Origin: Clostridiaceae bacterium
GTDB taxonomy: Bacteria; Bacillota; Clostridia; Oscillospirales; Acutalibacteraceae
DNA: 14,161 nt
Reading direction: 5' to 3'
Assembly: GCA_016281115.1 (NCBI GenBank)
Contig: JAEEHZ010000114.1
Span: forward strand, 1-14,161
Position 1 is the stretch's first letter. Each line of letters opens with the position of its first letter. Below are positions 1 to 5,251 of this stretch, in pieces. Under the pieces are notes generated by a model. That model searched no databases. It was given only the letters and a program-made list of their open reading frames with translations, and was not told the origin of the DNA. The translations under genes were made by a program, and so were the position numbers.

Positions 1-854
1 GGCTTACTTAATCTTTTTGAAGATATGAGAGAGGTATCACTTTTAATTATGTTTGTGAAGGTGCTTGCGTTCCCCATCAAAATATCAGCAACTGTCCCTT
101 TTCGCCTGTTTAAATAAGTTTCTGTAGGCTCAATATAGTCTATGACCGCCCTCTTCTTTTTGAGCTTGTAGCGGCCGAATTTCTCAGGAAGGAAATTAAA
201 GGCGCATAAGATGTCTGAAGCTTCTTCTAAATAGTTGCCTATACATATAACGCGCACGCGCTGCTTAGTGCTTCTAACCAAGTTCTCTAACTGATTCGCA
301 AAAGCGTATAAAATATCAAAGCTATTTTTCTCAGTTAGCTCTCTATTCATCTCATCTAAGCAAATGTTATAATACATTTTAGGGTCGTTTAAGAAGTCTT
401 TATCAAAAAGGCCAGATCCTTTATCGTTGTAAAATGTAGATAACGCTAATACGCGGCACATAAGCTTCTTTTCTAAAACTCGTCCATAGCGAACAAAGTT
501 TCCGAACTCATCATATACCTTCTCGCGCTTTAATACTTCATATACGCCATCGCCTAAAACAACTAAGTCCAGGTTATACTTTCTTCTAAGATCTGGGTCT
601 ACTAGCTTCTCAGCGTTGTTTTTTAGGAGCTTCTCCTGTGTTTTATCGGTTAGCCTTAGCCAGTAAAAGGGCCTGCCGTATTTACGCCACTGTCCCACGA
701 AAAACTCAGTTGTCGCGTATGACTTGCCGGCCTCACGACCTCCTATCATAAAGTAAAAAAGAGCCCATGAATAACCAAGAAGCGACCGAATGGAGTACCA
801 CTCAGCCGCTTTTTTTGCTTGTTTTTTTCTTAATTTTCTTACATGATTCGCCAT
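1..854 (-). CDS. phi29 gp16-type DNA packaging ATPase (terminase large subunit), 3' end cut by window
   Basis: Reading down from an ATG at 854, 284 codons stay open to the window edge; the C-terminal end is missing. After a basic N-terminal stretch comes a Walker A motif, GGREAGKS (residues 38-45), and a Walker B motif, YYNICLDE (161-168, with D167 and E168). Around these the order of segments follows phi29 gp16: FMIGGREAGKSYA near the start, then KYGRPFYWLR, then RVRVICIGNYLEEASD (about 199-214) after Walker B. In that family the protein is a ring ATPase that pumps DNA into the prohead, with help from a packaging RNA in phi29. The start is supported by an AGGAAGAGG-like ribosome binding site just upstream. 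It overlaps the end of a 52-residue gene by 53 nt. It sits at the far end of the replication operon, not in the late operon as in phi29. The identification is firm; the length of the missing end is unknown. Confidence 0.9.
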   Translation of the reverse strand, partial: MANHVRKLRKKQAKKAAEWYSIRSLLGYSWALFYFMIGGREAGKSYATTEFFVGQWRKYGRPFYWLRLTDKTQEKLLKNNAEKLVDPDLRRKYNLDLVVLGDGVYEVLKREKVYDEFGNFVRYGRVLEKKLMCRVLALSTFYNDKGSGLFDKDFLNDPKMYYNICLDEMNRELTEKNSFDILYAFANQLENLVRSTKQRVRVICIGNYLEEASDILCAFNFLPEKFGRYKLKKKRAVIDYIEPTETYLNRRKGTVADILMGNASTFTNIIKSDTSLISSKRLSK

Positions 855-960
855 TCTTTTGCTTTCCTCTTCCTTTAGGAACAATTTTCACAGCAACATA
901 TTTTTGCTGCTTTTCTTTTGGTGGTAGTTTAAACCATTTATCAATAAATAATTTTTCCAT
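802..960 (-). CDS. small basic protein of unknown function, overlapping the packaging ATPase start
   Basis: This 52-residue reading frame begins at an ATG preceded by a perfect AGGAGG at 4-nt spacing (968-963). It starts MEKLFIDKWFKLPPKEKQQ and has a very lysine-rich C-terminal third. It begins 9 nt after the stop of the upstream gene, which fits the dense packing of the operon. Its last 53 nt overlap the start of the ATPase in another frame. I recognise no family. A basic tail suggests nucleic acid contact, and the position next to the ATPase would fit a packaging accessory or small-terminase-like role, but this is inference. It could also mainly serve to couple translation of the ATPase. 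Confidence 0.6.
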   Translation of the reverse strand: MEKLFIDKWFKLPPKEKQQKYVAVKIVPKGRGKQKNGESCKKIKKKTSKKSG

Positions 961-968
961 GTTTCCTC

Positions 969-1544
969 CTATGGAGAGCCGAAAAATGTTTGACTAATTT
1001 CCATACTTACAGCGTTTTTATAAGTCGGAGCTTTTCCTTGTTCCGCAAGCTTGTTTTTCCACTTGTTAAGCAAAGCGCTTCTTCCGGCTTCATCAAGCTC
1101 AAACAAGGAGCTTCTTTTATCTCTAATAATGTCCCACAGCTCAAGCTTGTTTTTAACGAATTCGCCTTGTCTGATTTCAGCTATGGCCTTGTTAATGTTT
1201 TTATATGAGAAGCCTAACTCTTTTAGTTCTTCCGGAGATAGCCCCTTCATATAATCAAATATAGCGTAGGCTTGCTCTTCTGAAAGTTCATAGACTTGAT
1301 CTGAAATAATTTTAGCGTTAATGTCGCCAAGAGAAGCTCTCTCTCCTTTTTCAATTTCCTTTAGTCTATCGTTTTTCTCTTCCGCGTAGATTTCCTTATA
1401 TTGCCTATATGTTAAGGGAATTCCATCATAAGGAGTCAATCCGTTATTTATCATCTTATCAGTTCTTTTTTGGAAGCTTCTAAGGTAGGCGTTATATCGT
1501 TTTACTGACCTTTTAGCTTGTCCTGACCATCTTCTTTTAGCCAT
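969..1544 (-). CDS. basic helical protein directly after PolB; candidate genome terminal protein
   Basis: The product is 191 residues, starting MAKRRWSGQAKRSVKRYNAY: a strongly basic N-terminus with several Arg/Lys, then a charged, mostly helical body that includes PYDGIPLTYRQYKEIYAEEK (about 38-57) and SLGDINAKIISDQ (about 71-83). It has no membrane segment. Its start overlaps the end of the polymerase gene by 8 nt, so the two are probably translated together; a GGAGG lies about 11 nt upstream inside the polymerase gene. In protein-primed phages the terminal protein has a basic, DNA-binding N-terminus and is encoded beside the polymerase (phi29 genes 3 and 2). Position, size and composition fit that role, but I see no diagnostic priming motif, so the function is inference. 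Another DNA-binding early protein is the main alternative. Confidence 0.55.
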   Translation of the reverse strand: MAKRRWSGQAKRSVKRYNAYLRSFQKRTDKMINNGLTPYDGIPLTYRQYKEIYAEEKNDRLKEIEKGERASLGDINAKIISDQVYELSEEQAYAIFDYMKGLSPEELKELGFSYKNINKAIAEIRQGEFVKNKLELWDIIRDKRSSLFELDEAGRSALLNKWKNKLAEQGKAPTYKNAVSMEISQTFFGSP

Positions 1545-2556
1545 TCAACATAATGCCTCCTTCCTCCGAAAAAACGAATAATTGCGGCTCAGCTTTCTTT
1601 TCGTAAATATCTCCCCATTTCCAGCTAGACTTTAAATCGTTAGCTACGCCTCTAACTACGGCGTGGTAGATATTTTTCTCTATGAATTCATAAGAGCCGG
1701 CTGACCTTGCCCTAAACTTGCAATTAACGAAGTCGTTGTGCCATTCTCCTAGGCCTTCGCCTTCGCCTTCTCCATGAAATACAGGGCCTTTATACCATAT
1801 ACCATCGGTATTATAAGTCAATACTATTCTACCTTTTTTCTCTAGCGTTTCCGCAAGTTTTTTCACTCTATCGTTATTATCTTTTATAGCATCTCTAGAG
1901 AGATGAGCCCATCTAGCGCCGCAGCCAGAAAGGGATTGCATAAAACCTATAGAAAAGTTTAAAATGTTTTTATAATCTTCTTTTTCCTCACGCTTCAAAT
2001 AAAGCTCATTAAGGACTTCTCTAAATTCCGGATGAGTATTAGCTAAGCCTGCTGAATAAGAGCTGTGAAAGTCTATATGATTTACCTTTTCAAAAGTGTA
2101 ATCATAATAGAGCGCTCTCTTAGCCCCTATCAGCGGCTTTTCTATTGTTTCTTTTACTTCTTTTCCGTTTTCTATTGCGTATTTTTCTAAATCAATACCT
2201 CTCTTCAATAGAAAGCGCTTAAAAGCCGTAAAAGCTTTTCTTCCGCTCATCTTTTCCGGAAGCTTTGTTCTGAACTGAATTCTCCAAGCGCAGCCTTCTA
2301 ATAAGACAGTAAGCTCTACGCATATACGATTTACTTTAATGTCCCACGCTGGCCTCTTTCTATGCGGCCCTGATCTGATTCCTCCGGAAGAAGTGCGCTC
2401 CAGCTTATAAAGATTTTGCTTTTTAAGCCAAAAATAGATTTTATTAAAAGCCTTTGCTCCTTCTTCCGTTATATCAAATACGCTTACAGGTATTAAAAGA
2501 TAATTGATTTTTGCTGAGCCCTTAGTATGTTTTAATTGTTTAAGCTCTTTAATCAT
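1537..2556 (-). CDS. compact, divergent family B DNA polymerase (palm core only, no exonuclease seen)
   Basis: The 339-residue product shows the three polymerase motifs of family B in order. Motif A is HIDFHSSYSAGLA (D162, Y167), motif B is YKNILNFSIGFMQS (K196, N200, G204) and motif C is VLTYNTDGIW (N249-T250-D251). Motif C would be DTD in phi29, so the first Asp is Asn here. The motif B Tyr of phi29 is Ile. Only about 25 residues lie between motifs A and B, too few for the TPR1 and TPR2 insertions of protein-primed enzymes. The first ~150 residues contain no recognisable 3'-5' exonuclease motif. At 339 residues it is far shorter than phi29 polymerase (575). A GEGEGEG stretch follows motif C. 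The start ATG has AAGGAG upstream. It lies between the annealing protein and a possible terminal protein, as expected for a replication protein. Family placement is probable; activity is not proven. Confidence 0.72.
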   Translation of the reverse strand: MIKELKQLKHTKGSAKINYLLIPVSVFDITEEGAKAFNKIYFWLKKQNLYKLERTSSGGIRSGPHRKRPAWDIKVNRICVELTVLLEGCAWRIQFRTKLPEKMSGRKAFTAFKRFLLKRGIDLEKYAIENGKEVKETIEKPLIGAKRALYYDYTFEKVNHIDFHSSYSAGLANTHPEFREVLNELYLKREEKEDYKNILNFSIGFMQSLSGCGARWAHLSRDAIKDNNDRVKKLAETLEKKGRIVLTYNTDGIWYKGPVFHGEGEGEGLGEWHNDFVNCKFRARSAGSYEFIEKNIYHAVVRGVANDLKSSWKWGDIYEKKAEPQLFVFSEEGGIMLNG

Positions 2557-2565
2557 ATCTTCTCC

Positions 2566-3321
2566 TTAAAACGGAAGCTTGTCGTCAGCTAATTTTTTGA
2601 GCTTCTCAATTATTTCGCGAGCTCTTTTCATAGGAAGTTTTATGTCCGCTAATTGAACAGGCGAAAAATCAAACATGGCCTTAAACTGCTCATCAGTTAA
2701 GCCGCAAGTGATAGTCAAGCCCTTAATATAATTAAGTTGCGCTTCCGTTGCTAAAACTTCCTCTTTCTTTGCTTCTTTAGAAGTTTCTTTCTTTGTTTTT
2801 AATTCTTCTTTCTTCGTAGAAGAATTCTCATCTTCAATTATAGAAGTGATTTCCTGGGATTCCTCAGCGTCAGGGTCGTCGCTGTATTGAAGCCTAAGTC
2901 CCTTAAAAAGAGCATACTTTACGGCGGAAGTTATAGCTTTGCCTGTCGCTTTGTCCCCATAATCAACGCCAGATCCCCAGCCTTGAAAAGCCATTCTTTC
3001 CGCCTCCCCTTTTTCTGTATTAAACATAGCTTCCGGATTAGTGAAAACGAGCATAACTTGCGCCTCGGCAACAAATAGCAAACTCTCTATTAAATTGCCG
3101 GCGTTATCTCTCCCAGCTTTGAGCTTCTCAATATGCAAGCTCTTACTTTGGATGATAACTTCATAAGCGATATTATGCTCCTTAAAAAGCGGATTGAGCA
3201 CCTCAAGGACAGCACTCTCACTAATTGCTCGGAAGTTTTTTCCGTATTTTTTTAGATCTGGCTTAAACTTGTTTTTAGCCTCTTCTGATATTGTGTTAAT
3301 AATTTCAACTAGAGTCTTCAT
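2566..3321 (-). CDS. erf: ERF-family single-strand DNA annealing protein
   Basis: This 251-residue protein carries the ERF superfamily core. AISESAVLEVLNPLFKEHNI is near residues 32-51, LLFVAEAQVMLVFTN at 81-95, and the signature GWGSGVDYGDKATGKAITSA-VKYALFKGLRL at about 114-144. ERF proteins bind single-stranded DNA and anneal complementary strands in phage recombination or genome repair. A lysine- and glutamate-rich linker (about 150-190) joins the core to a helical C-terminal module (about 191-245), which resembles the short C-terminal domains of other annealing proteins. The last residues are DDKLPF, close to the DDDLPF/DDDIPF tip of bacterial SSB. The start ATG follows AAGGAGG and overlaps the previous stop by 4 nt. 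The family call is strong; the meaning of the SSB-like tip is inference. Confidence 0.9.
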   Translation of the reverse strand: MKTLVEIINTISEEAKNKFKPDLKKYGKNFRAISESAVLEVLNPLFKEHNIAYEVIIQSKSLHIEKLKAGRDNAGNLIESLLFVAEAQVMLVFTNPEAMFNTEKGEAERMAFQGWGSGVDYGDKATGKAITSAVKYALFKGLRLQYSDDPDAEESQEITSIIEDENSSTKKEELKTKKETSKEAKKEEVLATEAQLNYIKGLTITCGLTDEQFKAMFDFSPVQLADIKLPMKRAREIIEKLKKLADDKLPF

Positions 3322-3509
3322 TCTTTTTCCTCCTTCATGACTTCTCTAAAGTTTTTCCATACCGTTTGAGGGTCTTCCATGGGCTTTAACATCTCAAGCC
3401 TAACCTCGTCCGGATGATGCCTGTAATATCTTTCTAGCTCCCTAAAGAGCCTCTTCCATGCCCTGCGCTGCTTTCTATTTCCGAAAGCTTCTTTAATCTT
3501 CTTCAACAT
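3318..3509 (-). CDS. small basic helical protein, unknown
   Basis: This 63-residue product starts MLKKIKEAFGNRKQRRAWKR and is rich in Arg, Lys and Glu; it is predicted to be helical and soluble. The ATG at 3509 is chosen; a TTG one codon upstream is also open. A GGGGAG lies about 13 nt before the ATG (10 nt before the TTG). The gene overlaps the methyltransferase end by 17 nt and its stop overlaps the ERF start as ATGA, so it is embedded in a translationally coupled operon. I do not recognise a family. A DNA- or RNA-binding accessory protein would suit the composition and neighbours, but nothing specific supports it. Confidence 0.7.
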   Translation of the reverse strand: MLKKIKEAFGNRKQRRAWKRLFRELERYYRHHPDEVRLEMLKPMEDPQTVWKNFREVMKEEKE

Positions 3510-4230
3510 CAAATAAATTAAGCTCCCCTCTTTTATTTATGCCGCGAAGCCTGTCGCTGGCGATTTTATAATATTCATCGTCAATTTCAAAGCCTATAAA
3601 GCTCCTCTTAGTATGCTTAGCAGCTAAAGCAGTTGTTCCAAATCCTACGAAAGAATCTAAGATAATGTCGCCTTCTTTACTACTATTAAGAATAAGAGTT
3701 TCTATAATGTCTATAGGCTTGATAGTCGGATGTCCGTAGTCGTTTTTATCTAGTATATTTTTTCTACCTATAAAAACAGTTTTTCCTCGTTCATAAGGTA
3801 TTTTAACCGGCGCGCCCTGCTCCCAAAAATAGAGGCAATACTCTTTATCTATTAAATAATGAGTTCCGCAAAAAGGAATAGGGTCTTCTTTAGCCCAAAT
3901 AATTATTTCATAATTACAATTTTTGCCCTTTACAAAGTAGTTTAAATACTGTAGAATTTGCTCTTTATTGCACCATATATAGATATTTATTTTCTTCATA
4001 ACTCGGCAAAAATCGGCTAAAATTGCTGAATTGAGGCCTTTATCAAGATTTTTAGATATTAGCTCTTTATGGAAGCTCTTTTTTCTAACTTTGATTATTC
4101 CAGATCCATGAAGGCCCTCTATATCATAAGGTGGGTCAGTGATAATCAAGTCTATTGACTTATCTTTAACCTCCTTAATGAGCTCATAAGCATCGCCCTT
4201 TATGATTTTTTGCTCTATTCTTCCGTCCAT
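3493..4230 (-). CDS. beta-class DNA methyltransferase, probably adenine-N6
   Basis: The 245-residue protein has the catalytic motif IV first: IITDPPYDIEG, with DPPY at residues 32-35. A target-recognition region follows, then GHPTIKP at 166-172 (motif X side), then the SAM-binding motif I, DSFVGFGTTALAAK (192-205, FxGxG). This order (IV, target region, X, I) defines the beta group of amino-methyltransferases. DPPY, as opposed to SPPY, favours adenine-N6 over cytosine-N4. The length suits a complete stand-alone enzyme. No restriction endonuclease is adjacent, so it is probably a solitary enzyme that protects phage DNA from host restriction or marks it for regulation. The start overlaps the HTH gene end by 16 nt and has only a weak ribosome binding site (GAGAG), which suggests coupled translation. 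The target sequence cannot be read from the protein. Confidence 0.93.
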   Translation of the reverse strand: MDGRIEQKIIKGDAYELIKEVKDKSIDLIITDPPYDIEGLHGSGIIKVRKKSFHKELISKNLDKGLNSAILADFCRVMKKINIYIWCNKEQILQYLNYFVKGKNCNYEIIIWAKEDPIPFCGTHYLIDKEYCLYFWEQGAPVKIPYERGKTVFIGRKNILDKNDYGHPTIKPIDIIETLILNSSKEGDIILDSFVGFGTTALAAKHTKRSFIGFEIDDEYYKIASDRLRGINKRGELNLFDVEED

Positions 4231-4436
4231 ACAAGGCTCTCGTTTAAATCTAAAGCCGCTATGACCTTGCTCATAAATAAGCTGCGAGGCTTAGTGTAAG
4301 CTTTATTTAGCGCAACATAAAAATTCACTCTAGAGCAACCGAGCTCTTTAACGAATTCTGAAACTGTTTTTTGGCGTGCGCTAATACAGCCTAAAACATA
4401 GTTTTTATCAATATAGTATTTCTTAATTTTTACCAT
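4215..4436 (-). CDS. small helix-turn-helix DNA-binding protein, candidate early regulator
   Basis: The 73-residue protein is the first gene of the early operon. After a short N-terminal region, TVSEFVKELGCSRVNFYVAL (residues 24-43) has the length and pattern of the HTH of Cro/C1/XRE-type regulators, followed by two helices (SLFMSKVIAALDLNE, about 52-66). It is about the size of a Cro protein and has no extra domain. AAGGAGG lies 8 nt upstream and almost coincides with the predicted transcription start. Being first behind a promoter that shares an operator-like element with the second early operon suggests autoregulation and switching of both operons; that is inference. No integrase or second repressor is present, so a lysogeny repressor is less likely than an early-to-late switch protein. 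Confidence 0.72.
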   Translation of the reverse strand: MVKIKKYYIDKNYVLGCISARQKTVSEFVKELGCSRVNFYVALNKAYTKPRSLFMSKVIAALDLNESLVWTEE

Positions 4437-4456
4437 ATCTTTTCCTCCTTAGCAAT

Positions 4457-4485
4457 ATATTAACAAAGTATTATCACTATTGCAA
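4457..4485 (-). promoter_or_regulatory. early promoter for the HTH-to-ATPase operon, with operator-like spacer
   Basis: On the minus strand the -35 is TTGCAA (4485-4480), the spacer is exactly 17 nt and the -10 is TAATAT (4462-4457). Transcription would start near 4450, giving a leader of about 15 nt beginning at the ribosome binding site. The spacer and -10 contain TAATACTTTGTTAAT (4473-4459), shared exactly with the promoter at 14111-14139. Conservation well beyond the -35 and -10 suggests that a regulator binds here. Confidence 0.75.
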
Positions 4486-4501
4486 GGACTAAATAAATTA
4501 T

Positions 4502-4530
4502 TTTACAAATAATAGATAATGCGTTATTTT
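4502..4530 (+). promoter_or_regulatory. weak candidate late promoter
   Basis: TTTACA (4502-4507), a 17-nt spacer and TATTTT (4525-4530) form the best sigma-A-like pair upstream of the late genes. A transcript from it would begin near 4537-4540, just before the structured RNA. The -10 is poor, so a phage activator may be needed. A second -10-like TATAAT at 4580-4585 has no -35 and lies inside the RNA. Confidence 0.3.
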
Positions 4531-4550
4531 TATTATAGAGAACTTTGTTT

Positions 4551-4657
4551 CTCCAGCAGTGGAGCTAACATATATTCGTTATAATCGCTTCAGCGGAGTC
4601 AGCGCGAAGAGCGACCGCTGGACGACAGTGTATGAACAGCTGAATAGCGTATGTTAG
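4551..4657 (+). ncRNA. candidate structured RNA (pRNA-like or structured late leader)
   Basis: A 107-nt segment can fold compactly. Hairpin CTCCA-GCAG-TGGAG (4551-4564) directly abuts a closing helix, CTAACATA (4565-4572) with TATGTTAG (4650-4657). The helix continues as TATTC (4573-4577) with GAATA (4642-4646) across a 3-nt GCG bulge. Inside lies TTCAGCGG (4589-4596) paired with CCGCTGGA (4615-4622), with a small inner CGC/GCG stem, then a second weak arm TGT-ATGA-ACA (4629-4638). Positions 4586-4624 are 69% G+C in an AT-rich intergenic region, which supports selection for structure. No reading frame explains it. The closed helix with a bulge and two arms recalls the phi29 packaging RNA, and a gp16-type ATPase is present, but no pRNA sequence match is claimed. 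The alternative is a structured 5' leader of the scaffold mRNA (start at 4698). Confidence 0.55.
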
Positions 4658-4697
4658 AAAACCCTTACGCTGTAATTGTTTATAGGAGTTAGATTTT

Positions 4698-5240
4698 ATG
4701 AAGGATGAACAAGAAAAGAATTCAACAGCTGAAACTCAAATGACCGCGGATGAGTATGCTGAGGAAATTAAAAAGCTAAAAGCTAATAGCGTTTCTAAGG
4801 AAGAATACGAGAAAGTGCTCGCTGATAAGAAAACCTTAGCGAAGGCTTTAGCTGAAGGCACGGACATTCCTGAAAGCGAAAAACAGGAAAAGAAGCCAGA
4901 TATTAAAGCCTTGCGAAAAAAATTGCTTAGTGCTGGCGAAACAAGCTTATCTAATGTAGAGTATGTCCAAACTGCGTTAGAACTAAGAAAAGCCCTAATT
5001 GCTGAAGGGAAAAAAGACCCTTTCCTTCCTATGGAAATTAAGCGCAAAGCTACAAAGGAAGATTACGCAGGAGCTGAAAGAGTCGCTGACTTTTTAGAAA
5101 CCTGCTTAGAAGACTCTAAAGGGGAAGATGGGAAGCCGGATGAAATAATGTTTAACGCTTTATTATCTAAAGGCCTCGCTCCTGATAGCCCTATGATAGC
5201 AAGAGCAGCACAAGAATGGGCTAAGAAACTTAAAAAATAG
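4698..5240 (+). CDS. scaffolding protein (probable)
   Basis: The 180-residue product is highly charged, rich in Glu, Lys and Ala, and nearly all helical, with a likely coiled coil around residues 15-55 and a basic C-terminus ending AAQEWAKKLKK. It has no hydrophobic or enzymatic motif. It is the first gene of the late operon and lies 11 nt before the major capsid gene, the place of scaffold genes in phi29 (gp7 before gp8) and many other tailed phages. Scaffolds line the inside of the prohead during assembly and leave before or during DNA packaging. It is longer than phi29 gp7 (98 residues). The ATG follows GGAG at 9-nt spacing. The call rests on composition and position, not on sequence homology that I can name. 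Confidence 0.7.
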   Translation: MKDEQEKNSTAETQMTADEYAEEIKKLKANSVSKEEYEKVLADKKTLAKALAEGTDIPESEKQEKKPDIKALRKKLLSAGETSLSNVEYVQTALELRKALIAEGKKDPFLPMEIKRKATKEDYAGAERVADFLETCLEDSKGEDGKPDEIMFNALLSKGLAPDSPMIARAAQEWAKKLKK

Positions 5241-5251
5241 GGGGAAAACTT

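Noticed and set aside
767..997. Plus-strand reading frame of 76 codons over the ATPase start and 52-residue gene
   Set aside because: It is antisense to well-supported genes, is Phe/Leu/Ser-rich as expected of a mirror frame, and has no ribosome binding site.
1537..2556. Reading the polymerase-like gene as a reverse transcriptase and hence a diversity-generating retroelement with the fibre gene
   Set aside because: Motif C is YNTDG with no YxDD box, the A and B motifs fit PolB, and no template/variable repeat pair is visible near the fibre gene end.
4215..4436. Lysogeny repressor
   Set aside because: There is no integrase, attachment site or opposing repressor in the window, and the rest is a lytic phi29-type gene set, so an early regulator is a better reading.
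4580..4585. TATAAT as a late promoter -10
   Set aside because: There is no acceptable -35 at 16-18 nt, and the site lies inside the folded RNA segment.
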